Shown here: one piece after another, positions 34,288 through 43,061 of the stretch | Layout: every line of letters starts with the position of its first letter | How positions within the stretch are numbered: the stretch's first letter is position 1 | NCBI RefSeq assembly: GCF_003751445.1 | Contig: NZ_RJUU01000001.1 | Coordinates: 2,857,001-2,921,000, forward strand | Direction: 5' to 3' | DNA length: 64,000 nucleotides | Origin: Streptomyces sp. 840.1 | GTDB taxonomy: Bacteria; Actinomycetota; Actinomycetes; Streptomycetales; Streptomycetaceae | Notes under the pieces: generated by a model | What the model saw: only the letters and a program-made list of their open reading frames with translations | Databases searched by the model: none | Told to the model about the DNA's origin: nothing | Translations under genes and position numbers: made by a program

Positions 34288-35551
34288 GGGCCGCCTCCCG
34301 GGCTGCCGGTCCCCGGGTGGCGGCGGAGTGCGCGTCGAGCGGGTGCCAGTCCAGGCGGTAGGCGGCCAGCGTGTGCCGGATCGCCTCCTCGACCCGGGCG
34401 GAGGTGGCCGCCCGGAACCGGAACGTGCCGGCGGTGTGCACGGCGCCGCCGTTGCCGCTGAGCACGGTGCCGGGGGGCGGCAGCGTCTCCGCGTACAGCT
34501 CGGGCACCCGGTCCACCAGCGAGGTCACCGACTCCACGACGGCCGGGCGGACCGGCGGTTCGGGCATCATCAGATACCCGGCGACCGGTCCGGACAGGTC
34601 CATCGGCTCGATCCGCAGCTCCTCGCCGAGCTGCACCAGCGCGGAGGCGGCCACCAGGTCGATCCCGTAGACCTCCTGCCAGACGTAGCGGACCTGGCCG
34701 CCGCCGGCGCGTGCCCCGATCTCCAGGAACACCAGGTCGTCACCGTCGGCGTGTGCGGTGCGGAACACCTCCAGGTGGAACACGTCGTCGGTGAGCCCGA
34801 GCGCGGCGCAGACCCGCTCCGCGAAGACGGTGATCCGCTCCTCGAACTCCGGGTCGTCGTTGGCGACCGAGCTGAAGGCCGTACCGGTGGCGAAGTCCAG
34901 GCAGCTGGCGCCGCAGCGCCAGGACCGTGAGGTGAGCAGCTCGCCGCCCGACACCACGCCGTCGATCTGGTAGAGCACCCCGTCGACGAACTCCTCGCAC
35001 TGGGCGTCGGACAGGTCGGCCTCGTCCAGCAGCGCCTCCAGCCCCTCCCGGGAGCGCACCACGTGCACCCCCTGGCTGTCGGCGCCCGCGCGCGGCTTCA
35101 GGACGAAGGGGTAGCCCTGGAGGGCGGCGAACTCCCGTACCAGGGCGGCCGTCGGCGTCTCCCGGAACTCCGGGACCCGCAGTCCGGCCGCCGCGACCAG
35201 GCCCTTCATCACGACCTTGTCCCGTACGGCGGCGACCTCCGCGGGGCCGCGCCCCGGGATGCCGAAGTGCCGGCGGATCTCGCCCGCCGCCTCCAGGTCG
35301 AACTCGGAGAGCGCCAGCACGTGCGTGAACGGGCCGTACAGGCCGATCAGCCTGGCCGTCTGCGCCAGGACTTCGGCGGTGTCGGTGAGATCGGACAGCA
35401 CCCGCACGGATTCGGCCAGTTCCTCGTCGAGCGGCCGGCGGCCGGCGGCGGTGGTGAGATAGGCGTAGCGGTCGGTGGTGTGGTCGAGGTAACGGTGGTA
35501 CTCCGCGAAGGAGTTGGCCCAGCGGTTGAGGATCAGGACATGGCGGTTCAT
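34274..35551 (-). CDS. ATP-grasp carboxylate-amine ligase 1
   Basis: 425 residues. The N-terminal pre-ATP-grasp domain contains YGPFTHVLALSEFDLEAAGEI. ATP-grasp features are VAAVRDKVVMKGLVAAAG, GYPFVLKPRAGADSQGVHVV, CEEFVDGVLYQIDGVV, and the Mg-binding FHLEVFRT / DLVFLEIGARAGGG. Members form amide bonds by acyl-phosphate chemistry and include L-amino acid ligases such as BacD. It is expressed with a second ATP-grasp enzyme just upstream. No adenylation or condensation domain exists in the window, so these ligases are the best candidates for amide formation. Confidence 0.88.
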   Translation of the reverse strand: MNRHVLILNRWANSFAEYHRYLDHTTDRYAYLTTAAGRRPLDEELAESVRVLSDLTDTAEVLAQTARLIGLYGPFTHVLALSEFDLEAAGEIRRHFGIPGRGPAEVAAVRDKVVMKGLVAAAGLRVPEFRETPTAALVREFAALQGYPFVLKPRAGADSQGVHVVRSREGLEALLDEADLSDAQCEEFVDGVLYQIDGVVSGGELLTSRSWRCGASCLDFATGTAFSSVANDDPEFEERITVFAERVCAALGLTDDVFHLEVFRTAHADGDDLVFLEIGARAGGGQVRYVWQEVYGIDLVAASALVQLGEELRIEPMDLSGPVAGYLMMPEPPVRPAVVESVTSLVDRVPELYAETLPPPGTVLSGNGGAVHTAGTFRFRAATSARVEEAIRHTLAAYRLDWHPLDAHSAATRGPAAREAAHVVL

Positions 35552-35588
35552 CGGTTCTCCGGATGGTCGGGACAGACGTGCGGGTGGC

Positions 35589-36800
35589 TCAGCTGAAGGT
35601 CACGGCGCGCTCGGCACGCCGCAGCACCCCCGCGGTCTCCCAGTACGAGGCGCCCGCGGCGAGCACGTAGCCGAGCCGGCCGGCCGAGCTGCCGGGGTCG
35701 GGCAGCGCACTGCCCGGCGGCAGGAGGACGCCTATCTCCCGCACCCGGGGATCGGACTCGATCACCGGGTCGACGCGGAATTCGCGGTAGGTGTCCAGAC
35801 CGGGCCGCAGGAAGTAGCGGATACCGGCACGGGTGCCGGTCCGGCGCCCGGCCGGTGCGGGGTTGGGCAGGCCCAGGTAGCAGCGCAGCATGATCTCGTA
35901 CAGGTCGTGGCCGCAGGCCAGGCGCAGCAGGTCGGGGATGCGGTCGCCGGGCAGTCTGGCCGCGACCTCCATCAGCAGCGGGCCGCGCGCCGACATCCGC
36001 AGCTCGGCGTGGAACGGGCCGATGCCCAGGGCGACGGCCTCCAGCACCCGGACGGTGTAGGACCTGATCAGGCGGGCGGTCCGCGCCTCCAGCCGGGCCG
36101 GCACGATGTGCCCGACCTCGACGAAGTGCGGTTCGGCCCCGAGGATCTTCTCGGTGATGGCGAGCACGTGCACCCGGCCGTCCTCGACGTACCCCTCGAC
36201 GCTGTACTCCGGCCCCTGCACGTACTCCTCGACCAGCACCAGGCCCAGCCCCCGCGAGCCGTTGCCCCGGCCGGAGCGCAGCGCCTTGCGGAACGCGCCG
36301 ACGGCCTCCGCCCCGGAGCCCACCCGGCGCACGTCGAGGCTCCCCGACTGGTCGACCGGCTTGACCACGCACACCGGCCCGAGCTCCGCGTACGCGGCGG
36401 CGGCGGACCGGGCGCCGGAGACGATCCGGTACCGGGGCTGGTCGAGCCCCGCCGCGTCCAGGGCCCGGCGCATCCGGTGCTTGTGGCGCAGCGGCTCCAC
36501 ACCGTCCGGGGCGATGCCGGGCAGGCCGAGCGCGGCCGAGGCGTGGGCGGCGAGCGAGACGAAGTGCTCGAAGCCGGGCAGCACGGCGTCGAGCGGGGAC
36601 TCGGCGTGCAGGGCGCGGATCAGGTCGAGCGCGGCGGCCCGGTCGAAGGTGTCCGCGGTGATCACCCGGTCGGCCTTCCCCTGGTCCTGGCCGGGCCCGG
36701 TGGCGGAGCTCAGGACGATGACGGTGTGCCCGAGTTCGTGCGCCCGGGTCACCAGCTCCCGCCCCGAGGAGCGGGGCTCGATGATCAGAACGGTGCTCAT
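35589..36800 (-). CDS. ATP-grasp carboxylate-amine ligase 2
   Basis: 403 residues, related to but distinct from ligase 1. It shows LRHKHRMRRALDAAGLDQPRY, CVVKPVDQSGSLDVRRV, VLVEEYVQGPEYSVEGYV and FHAELRMSARGPLLMEVAARLPGD, which together give the nucleotide lysines and the Glu metal ligands. The GPEYSVEG signature is shared with peptide-ligase-type ATP-grasp proteins. ATG 36800 overlaps the stop of the upstream Gfo/Idh gene. Two consecutive ATP-grasp enzymes suggest two successive couplings, or ligation followed by modification such as amidation. Confidence 0.88.
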   Translation of the reverse strand: MSTVLIIEPRSSGRELVTRAHELGHTVIVLSSATGPGQDQGKADRVITADTFDRAAALDLIRALHAESPLDAVLPGFEHFVSLAAHASAALGLPGIAPDGVEPLRHKHRMRRALDAAGLDQPRYRIVSGARSAAAAYAELGPVCVVKPVDQSGSLDVRRVGSGAEAVGAFRKALRSGRGNGSRGLGLVLVEEYVQGPEYSVEGYVEDGRVHVLAITEKILGAEPHFVEVGHIVPARLEARTARLIRSYTVRVLEAVALGIGPFHAELRMSARGPLLMEVAARLPGDRIPDLLRLACGHDLYEIMLRCYLGLPNPAPAGRRTGTRAGIRYFLRPGLDTYREFRVDPVIESDPRVREIGVLLPPGSALPDPGSSAGRLGYVLAAGASYWETAGVLRRAERAVTFS

Positions 36801-37813
36801 GCCGCTTCCTGCGGGGCGGTGGTGCCGGAGCCCGCGAACGCCGCGGCGCGCGCGGTGTCGAGCAGCTCCATGGACTCCAGGTGCAGCGCGAGATCGCTGC
36901 GCGGCGCCGGGCGCTCGCCGCGGAAGTGCTCGTAGGCCTGCTCGATGAACCGGGTCAGGGGTGCGTCCTGGACGACCTTGCGGACCGGGCGTCCGGCGAT
37001 GCGGACCTGGCCGAAGTCGTCGTCGCCGGAGACGGGGTAGTCCGCGACGAGGGTGCCCTCGGAGCCGTGGATGTGCAGCCGGCGGCGGCGTACGGGCGAG
37101 GCGAGGTCGGTGTACAGCGTGGTCCGGACGCCGGAGGTGTGCAGCAGCTTGACCTCGGCACCGCCCATCCTGGCGAGCCGGCCGAAGGGCAGTGGCAGGT
37201 CCCAGCCGCGCGAGCCGGTGACCTCGGCGACGGACCCCGCGAGGTGCAGGGCCAGCAGCAGCTGGTGCGGCAGCTCCACCTCGAAGGCGCTGCCGTGGCC
37301 CTGGGTCTGCAGCGAACGGCGGAAGCGCGGCTTGCTCTGCTCCATGTGGTACGAGACCGGCTCACCGATCGCCCCGGAGGCCACCAGCTCCTCCGCGGCC
37401 TCGGTGACCCGGCTGGCCGGCCAGACGCTCATCGGCAGCACCACGGACCCGGTGGCCTCCGCCAGATCCACCAAGTGGGCGGCGTCCTCGACGGTGTTGG
37501 CGATCGGCTTCTCCAGGATGAAGCGCTGGGCGCCGACGCGCAGGAGCTGCTCCATGCAGTCCCGGTGCGCGTTCGGCGGCACGGCCACGTGGAAGACGGC
37601 GTCGGCCACCCGGTGCCCCTCCGCCCACAGCTGCGCCACCGCGCCGCGGATGTCCGGTACCCATTCCCCGCCGATCACCTCGGCGGGACGCGGGTCGACG
37701 GCGATCACCAGCGACCGGCCGCCGGTGAGGTCGCGCAGCGCGCGATGGTGCAGATCGCGGCCCGCGTGCCCGTAGCCGACGATGACGGAAGGTGAATTGC
37801 CTTTCTTCCTCAT
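36797..37813 (-). CDS. Gfo/Idh/MocA oxidoreductase 2
   Basis: 338 residues. The Rossmann start VIVGYGHAGRDLHHRAL is followed by AVPPNAHRDCMEQLL and the EKP motif in FILEKPIANTVEDAAHL. The C-terminal domain contains FEVELPHQLLLALHLAGSV. It is shorter than the 23.9-kb homologue and lacks its C-terminal extension, so it is not a duplicate. ATG 37813 has GAAGGGCGG upstream. It heads the eight-gene minus-strand operon. Oxidoreduction of a sugar or cyclitol carbon is the usual family role; the substrate here is unknown. Confidence 0.85.
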   Translation of the reverse strand: MRKKGNSPSVIVGYGHAGRDLHHRALRDLTGGRSLVIAVDPRPAEVIGGEWVPDIRGAVAQLWAEGHRVADAVFHVAVPPNAHRDCMEQLLRVGAQRFILEKPIANTVEDAAHLVDLAEATGSVVLPMSVWPASRVTEAAEELVASGAIGEPVSYHMEQSKPRFRRSLQTQGHGSAFEVELPHQLLLALHLAGSVAEVTGSRGWDLPLPFGRLARMGGAEVKLLHTSGVRTTLYTDLASPVRRRRLHIHGSEGTLVADYPVSGDDDFGQVRIAGRPVRKVVQDAPLTRFIEQAYEHFRGERPAPRSDLALHLESMELLDTARAAAFAGSGTTAPQEAA

Positions 37814-38119
37814 CTGTTTACCGCCCTTCGCTGTCGTAGTGAAAAGAGACTCGCAGCGGTCCGGTGGATGCATCCAGGCCAATTCCCGTGACCCTTGCCG
37901 GACCACTTGGGAACGGCCCGGCCGGGCGCGGTGATGCCCCCAAAGGAACACGGCGGGACGCCGAGGTGGCATCGGAAGTCCGGCCGTGCGGCCGGTTCTG
38001 CTGGATACGCTTGACCGGCTATTCGGTATGTGCCGTTCCGTGCCAGGAATTCGCTGTGCGTCATTCGGCGCCCACGGAATTGCCGCGTCCGTTAATTCAT
38101 CTGGATAAGGAGACAAACG
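37814..38119. promoter_or_regulatory. Divergent promoter region (ligase operon / fabG)
   Basis: 306 bp between divergent genes and therefore the start region of two operons. An interrupted inverted repeat GGTCCGG (37858-37864) / CCGGACC (37898-37904) lies near the minus-strand start. A compact CCGGCCG-TG-CGGCCGG hairpin occurs near 37980-37996. AAGGAGA precedes fabG. No gene is visible. Candidate operators only. Confidence 0.4.
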
Positions 38120-38890
38120 ATGACCCTCGAAGGCCGGGCAGCTCTGGTCACCGGTGGTTCCCGCGGCATCGGGCGGGCCATCGCGCTCCGTCTCGCGGCC
38201 GACGGTGCCGCCGTAGCCGTGAACTACCGCTCCCGCAAGGACGAGGCCGAACGCACGGTCGAGGAGATCACCGCGCTGGGCGGACGGGCCATAGCCCTCC
38301 AGGCCGACGTGGCGGACCCCGACGCCGCCCAGCGCCTGGTGGACGAGACCGTGGCCGGCCTCGGCGGGCTGCACATCCTGGTGAACAACGCCGGAGTGGC
38401 CCGCGACGGGCTCGTCTTCGACCAGTCGCCCGGGGACTGGTGGGAGGTGCTCCGGGTCAACATCGGCGGCGTCTACCACTGCACCCGGGCCGCCTCCGGG
38501 CACTTCATGTCGCAGCGCGAGGGCAACATCGTCAACATCTCCTCGGTCATGGGCGAGGGCGGCTGGGTCGGCCAGTCCAACTACTCGGCCTCCAAGGGAG
38601 CCGTCAACGCCTTCACCCGGGCGGTCGCCGTCGAACTGGCCCGCTTCCAGGTCCGGGTCAACGCGGTCCTGGCCGGGTTCACCGCCACCGACCTGATCGG
38701 CGCACTGCTGGAGAAGGACGGCGGCCGGAGCATCAAACGCCAGCTGCCGCTGCGCGAGTTCGCGACGCCCGAGCAGGTGGCCGGCGCGGTGTCCTTCCTG
38801 GCCGGCGAGGACTCCTCGTACATCACCGGCGAGCTGCTGCGCGTGGACGGCGGCTGGGCCGGCCAACTGGGCCTCGGCCGCGCCAAGTAG
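38120..38890 (+). CDS. 3-oxoacyl-ACP reductase (FabG-like SDR)
   Basis: 256 residues of a classical SDR. The NADP(H) loop is TGGSRGIGRAIA, then NNAGVARDG, the catalytic Ser in VNISSVMG and Tyr-x3-Lys in SNYSASKGAV. GGWAGQLGLG follows near the C-terminus. It most resembles FabG ketoreductases acting on ACP-bound beta-ketoacyl chains. It is monocistronic on the plus strand, closed by a 21-bp terminator. Together with the SDR at 44 kb it would give the type II PKS two ketoreductase-like enzymes. Confidence 0.9.
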   Translation: MTLEGRAALVTGGSRGIGRAIALRLAADGAAVAVNYRSRKDEAERTVEEITALGGRAIALQADVADPDAAQRLVDETVAGLGGLHILVNNAGVARDGLVFDQSPGDWWEVLRVNIGGVYHCTRAASGHFMSQREGNIVNISSVMGEGGWVGQSNYSASKGAVNAFTRAVAVELARFQVRVNAVLAGFTATDLIGALLEKDGGRSIKRQLPLREFATPEQVAGAVSFLAGEDSSYITGELLRVDGGWAGQLGLGRAK

Positions 38891-38930
38891 CACCACCGGC
38901 CGCCCGCGCGGCCGCGTACCGGAACCGAAC

Positions 38931-38978
38931 GGCAGGCGGGCCCCGTAACCACCCAACTGGTTACGGGGCCCGCCTGCC
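38931..38978. terminator. Bidirectional terminator between fabG and FAD oxidoreductase
   Basis: Perfect 21-bp inverted repeat (38931-38951 with 38958-38978) with loop CCCAAC, between two convergent genes. The longest perfect stem seen in the window. Confidence 0.88.
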
Positions 38979-38991
38979 GCTGTCCGCCGGT

Positions 38992-40668
38992 TCAGCCGAT
39001 CCGGGCCAGACCCCGGGCGCCCTGGCGGCGGGCGCCGCGCGAGACGGCCAGCGGGTCCCAGCCCTGCGCGCGTTCCGGGAGCAGGTCCGGATCGCCGAGC
39101 AGCGCGCCGCCGTGGACCTCGGCCATCAGGGCGCGGCCCAGGATCTGCCCGGCCAGCACCATGCCACCGACCGCCGAGCCGGTGATGCCGGTGCCGTGAC
39201 GGGTGTTGGTGCCCACCACGTGCAGCCCCTCGATCGTGGTGCGGGTGTCGGGGCGGCTGCCCGTACCGCCCCACTGGGCCAGCCCGTACGGCGTCCCGCC
39301 GGTGGCCAGCGTGTAGCGCTCATGCGTGATCGGGGTCGCCGTCTCCAGGTGCACGATGTGGTCCCGGAACGGGCCGAGCACCTCCTCCGCCGCGCTCAGC
39401 ATCGACGCGGTGAGCTCGGCCTTGCGTTCCTGGTAGCCCCCGTTGCGCCGGTAGCGCTCACCGGCCGCGGGCCCCTGGTTCACCCCCCAGTACTCGTAGC
39501 CGGGCGGACACAGCGTCATCACCTGGAAGTTGCTGTGCCCCGGCGGGCAGACGGCCGCCGTGCCCGGGTCCTTCAGCGAGGCGAACGAGGCGAACAGGAA
39601 GGGCACCGGGCTGATGCTCTCCCTCTCCAACTGCTCGTAGTAGCCCTCGATGTCGTCGTCCCGGTACCACCACAGATTGGCGTTCGGACGGGCCGGCAGC
39701 TCCTTGTCGAGCGCCACGTAGAGCGTGGCCAGGGGAAGCGCCATCTTCGCCTGCCGGGTCCGCGACACCACCCGGCGCCCGAAGTGCTCCTCGCCCACGA
39801 GGTCCAGCACGGTCCGCGAGTAGTCCGCGTTCGACACCACCAGCGGAGCCCGGTGGACCTCGCCGTCCGTCATCCCCACCCCGGTGACCCTGCCGTCCTC
39901 GACGAGGATGCGCTCCACCCGGCTTCTGGTCCGCAGCTCCCCGCCGTGCGCCTCCAGCCCCTCGACCAGCGCCGCCGCCAGCACCTGGCCGCCGCCCTCG
40001 GGGTAGTAGGCGCCCCGCAGGTAGTGGTCGGTGACGGCCGCGTGGGTCGAGACGGTGGACTGGCGCGGCCCCATCCCGTAGTTGGGCGACTGGGCCGCCA
40101 GTACGGTACGGGCCCGCGCCGACAGCCCGCAGTGGTCGAAGAGCTCACTGAGCGTCCGGCGCCCCCACTCGGCGGTCACCGGCGTACGGGCCAGCAGGTC
40201 CGCCAGCGAGGACTCGCCCTCCGACAGCATCATCGAACGGGTCTCGGTGGCGACCGACCGGCAGATCCCGGTGAACAGGGCGATGCCCGCGCTCTGGCCG
40301 GGCAGCGCCGCCGTGAGCCGCTTCGTGTACGCCTCCCAGCCGACCGGCACGTCCACCGTGAGGCCCGGGATCTCGATCCGGTCGAAGCCGTCCCGGTCCA
40401 TCTCCCGGTAGGCCACCCGCCCGCCGAGCCCCAGACCGGAGAAGATGGCCGGCAGCACTCCGCCCGGCCCGCAGTCGCCCAGGTAGTGGACGCCCACGTC
40501 GAACTCGTAGGCCCGGCGGCGGCGGAAGACATGACTGTTTCCCCCCGCCACGTCGTGCTGCTCCAGCACGAGGACGCGACGGCCGCTCACAGCCAGGTAC
40601 GAGGCGCACACCAGGCCGCCCATGCCGCTCCCGACGACTATCGCGTCCCACTCATCCCGCTTCACCAT
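38992..40668 (-). CDS. Phytoene desaturase/CrtI-RetSat-like FAD oxidoreductase
   Basis: 558 residues. The N-terminal FAD-binding motif is AIVVGSGMGGLVCASYLAVSG with the acidic LVLEQHDVAGG, then FDVGVHYLGD. STHAAVTDHYLRGAYYPEGGGQVLAAAL lies in the middle, and a second FAD contact GLHVVGTNTRHGTGITGSAVGGMVLA near the end. The family isomerises, desaturates or saturates long conjugated chains (carotenoids, retinol). As the last gene of a KS/CLF/ACP operon it could introduce or rearrange double bonds in the polyketide chain. Start ATG 40668 (MVKRDEWDAI). Confidence 0.85.
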   Translation of the reverse strand: MVKRDEWDAIVVGSGMGGLVCASYLAVSGRRVLVLEQHDVAGGNSHVFRRRRAYEFDVGVHYLGDCGPGGVLPAIFSGLGLGGRVAYREMDRDGFDRIEIPGLTVDVPVGWEAYTKRLTAALPGQSAGIALFTGICRSVATETRSMMLSEGESSLADLLARTPVTAEWGRRTLSELFDHCGLSARARTVLAAQSPNYGMGPRQSTVSTHAAVTDHYLRGAYYPEGGGQVLAAALVEGLEAHGGELRTRSRVERILVEDGRVTGVGMTDGEVHRAPLVVSNADYSRTVLDLVGEEHFGRRVVSRTRQAKMALPLATLYVALDKELPARPNANLWWYRDDDIEGYYEQLERESISPVPFLFASFASLKDPGTAAVCPPGHSNFQVMTLCPPGYEYWGVNQGPAAGERYRRNGGYQERKAELTASMLSAAEEVLGPFRDHIVHLETATPITHERYTLATGGTPYGLAQWGGTGSRPDTRTTIEGLHVVGTNTRHGTGITGSAVGGMVLAGQILGRALMAEVHGGALLGDPDLLPERAQGWDPLAVSRGARRQGARGLARIG

Positions 40669-40701
40669 GGGGCTCAACCGTCCTGTTCTTGTAGGCGGGA
40701 C

Positions 40702-41841
40702 TCAGGTCCGCTCGCGTACGACCAGCGCACCGGCGTTGCCGTCGTGGCCGACCGAGGTGATCAGACCGATACGGGGGCCGTTGCCGCCCGGCGAGCTCTT
40801 CCAGCGGGCGAGCAGCGCCGCGAGCTGCATGGCGCCGCCCGCGCTGTACGTCTCGCCCAGCACCTCGGTCACCCGCACCGGTTCCGGCAGCCGCCCCAGC
40901 GCGAGCCGCACCGCCCGCTCCTCCACCCGGTCCAGCCCGATGTGGCCGGCGGCACCGAGCGATACGGCGGCCACCTCGTCGGCGGACACCCGGCTGCGCT
41001 CCAGGGCCCGGGTGACCGCGTCGGCCAGCCCGTTCGTCAGGCCGCGGTGGATGCCGGCCCGGCGGCTGACCCCGGCCCAGCCGTGGAAGCCGACCTCGCA
41101 GGCCAGCAGCTCCGCGAGGACCGGTTCGCCGGGGGTCTCCTCGGACCGGACGACGAACACGGCGCTGCCCTCGCCGACCGGTGCCTCCTCCCGCAGCGTT
41201 CCGGCGTGGTGCCAGGCCCAGGCCGTCGGGGCGCTGAGCTCCTCGGCACCGCCGACGAGCAGCTTCTCGGCGCGCCCCGCGGCCATGGCCAGCCGGGCGT
41301 GCCGGAAGGCGTAGAGGCTGGCGCTGCGGCCGCCGGCCACGGTGGCGTTCAGGCCCTTGAGCCCGTGCCTGATGGCCATCTGCCCGGCGCTGCAGTTCAT
41401 GACGCTGCCCGCGAACTTGCCCGGGTTGATCAGGTAGGGCTTCTCCAGGGTCAGGGTCTCGTACAGCAGGTCGGAGTAGCCCGCGATGCTGCCGGTGTTG
41501 GTGGCCAGCACCACACCGGTCCTGGCCGGCTCCGTACCCGCCGGGGCCGGGCCCGCCTCCTCCAGCGCCTGCTTGCACGCGACCAGGCTCAGACCGGCGA
41601 GCCGGTCCAGGTTCTTGGTGCCCTTGCGCCCCAGGTGGTCGGCGGCCCGGAAGCCGGGGACGCTGCGGACCGGACGCGGCGGGTAGGCCGTGTCCCGCCC
41701 GGCGGGGTCCGGTTCACCGGCCTCCGCCGGCGCGTAGCCCCGGTTCAGCGCTCCGGCCAGGGACGCCAGTCCGTAGCCCGCGCTGGAGACCACTCCGGCG
41801 CCGACGACCGGCAGGGGCTGCACGGGCGCGGCCGTGGTCAC
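40702..41841 (-). CDS. Chain-length factor (KS-beta, cysteine-less ketosynthase)
   Basis: 379 residues of thiolase fold. In KS enzymes the nucleophile lies in TACSAS; here the aligned segment TVAGGRSASLYAF has Arg172 instead of Cys. The first catalytic His motif (HGTGT) has become SLGAAGHIG. The dimer-type segment SVMNCSAGQMAIRHGLKGLN is retained. So it should not catalyse condensation itself but pair with the KS as chain-length factor. Note that CLFs usually carry Gln at the Cys position, so Arg is unusual. GTG 41841 overlaps the KS stop by GTGA, the standard KS-alpha/KS-beta coupling. Confidence 0.87.
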   Translation of the reverse strand: MTTAAPVQPLPVVGAGVVSSAGYGLASLAGALNRGYAPAEAGEPDPAGRDTAYPPRPVRSVPGFRAADHLGRKGTKNLDRLAGLSLVACKQALEEAGPAPAGTEPARTGVVLATNTGSIAGYSDLLYETLTLEKPYLINPGKFAGSVMNCSAGQMAIRHGLKGLNATVAGGRSASLYAFRHARLAMAAGRAEKLLVGGAEELSAPTAWAWHHAGTLREEAPVGEGSAVFVVRSEETPGEPVLAELLACEVGFHGWAGVSRRAGIHRGLTNGLADAVTRALERSRVSADEVAAVSLGAAGHIGLDRVEERAVRLALGRLPEPVRVTEVLGETYSAGGAMQLAALLARWKSSPGGNGPRIGLITSVGHDGNAGALVVRERT

Positions 41842-43061
41842 AGATACCTCCCGAGAATGGTGATGACGTTGTTCCCGCCGAAGGCGAAACCGTGGTTCTG
41901 CACGATCTCCACCCGGGCGTCCCTGCCCACGCCCGGGACACAGTCCACCCCGGGCCCCAGCTCCGGGTCGGTCTCGACCAGGTTGGCGGTGGGCGGCAGG
42001 AACCCCTGCTCCAGGGCCGCACAGCAGGCGATCGCACCGAAGCCGCTGGCCGCGCCCATCGTGTGGCCGAGCATCGACTTGATCGAGCTGATCGGCGGCA
42101 GCCGGTCCCCGAAGACCTGGCGGACCGCCCGGACCTCCGTCGCGTCGTTGGTCGGCGTACCGGTGCCGTGGGCGCAGATGTAGTCGATCTGCTCCGGTAC
42201 GACCCCGGCGTTGAGGTGCGCGGCCCTGATGCAGTCCGCGATGCTGTTCGCTTCCGGGTGCACCATGTGGGACGCGTCGCAGTTGGCGGCGTACCCGAGC
42301 ACCTCGGCGTAGATGCGTGCACCGCGGGCCAGCGCGTGGTCGAGTGGTTCGAGCAGCAGGGCCGCCCCGCCCTCGCCGGTGATGATGCCCGAACGGTTGG
42401 CGTCGAAGGGCTGCGGCAGCTCCTGGGCCATGGCGCCCAGCGCGTAGAACCCGGCGTGGGTCAGCCGGTTCACCGAGTCGGCGCCGCCGGCCAGCATGAA
42501 GTCGGCCTCGCCCAGGCGCACCATGTCGAAGGCGTAGCCCAGCGCGTAGTTGCTGGCCGAGCAGGCGGTCGGAATGGTCTGGGCATCACCGCTCAGGCCC
42601 AGTTCGGCGTTGACGGCTCCCGCGATCTGACCGGCGGGCAGCTGCTCCACCAGGCGCGGCTCCAGGCCCTTCAGGCCCTGCGACACCCACTGGCTGCCCA
42701 GGCTCTGCGCGACCGCGGACTCGCCGCTGGTGGTGCCCATGATCGAGCCGGACCGGCCGGCGGAGAGCTGTGCGGGGTCGATACCGGAGTCCTCGACCGC
42801 CAGCCGGGAGGCGGCGGCCGCGAGGAGGGCGCTGCGCCCCCACCGCTCGGGGTCGAGGTGCTGAAGGAGGGCGGCCGGGTCGAAGTCGTCGACCTCGGCG
42901 GCCTTTCGGCTGGGGAACGGGGTGGCGTCGAAGCTGCGGGCCGGCCCGATGCCGACCCGGCCCGCCCGGAGGGAATCGGCGAAGAGCTCCACGCCGATCC
43001 CCACCGGGCTGACCGCTCCGAGTCCCGTGATGACGACTCGGCGCAAGGTCGACTCAGGCAT
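41838..43061 (-). CDS. Beta-ketoacyl-ACP synthase (KS-alpha, type II PKS)
   Basis: 407 residues. The catalytic triad is intact: Cys167 in IPTACSASNYALG, His298 in CAHGTGTPTND and His333 in SMLGHTMGAASG, with Lys328. It condenses malonyl-ACP with a growing chain. The sequence is FabF-like rather than the aromatic-PKS KS-alpha I know best, in line with reducing type II PKS systems that also use separate ketoreductases. The ATG at 43061 overlaps the ACP stop by 8 nt, giving the order ACP-KS-CLF. Confidence 0.92.
   Translation of the reverse strand: MPESTLRRVVITGLGAVSPVGIGVELFADSLRAGRVGIGPARSFDATPFPSRKAAEVDDFDPAALLQHLDPERWGRSALLAAAASRLAVEDSGIDPAQLSAGRSGSIMGTTSGESAVAQSLGSQWVSQGLKGLEPRLVEQLPAGQIAGAVNAELGLSGDAQTIPTACSASNYALGYAFDMVRLGEADFMLAGGADSVNRLTHAGFYALGAMAQELPQPFDANRSGIITGEGGAALLLEPLDHALARGARIYAEVLGYAANCDASHMVHPEANSIADCIRAAHLNAGVVPEQIDYICAHGTGTPTNDATEVRAVRQVFGDRLPPISSIKSMLGHTMGAASGFGAIACCAALEQGFLPPTANLVETDPELGPGVDCVPGVGRDARVEIVQNHGFAFGGNNVITILGRYL

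Noticed and set aside
37864..42183. A 1,439-codon plus-strand frame
   Set aside because: It runs through fabG in a different frame and antisense to the FAD enzyme, CLF and KS genes. It is Arg/Gly/His/Gln-rich with no domain. High GC leaves few stops in such shadow frames.
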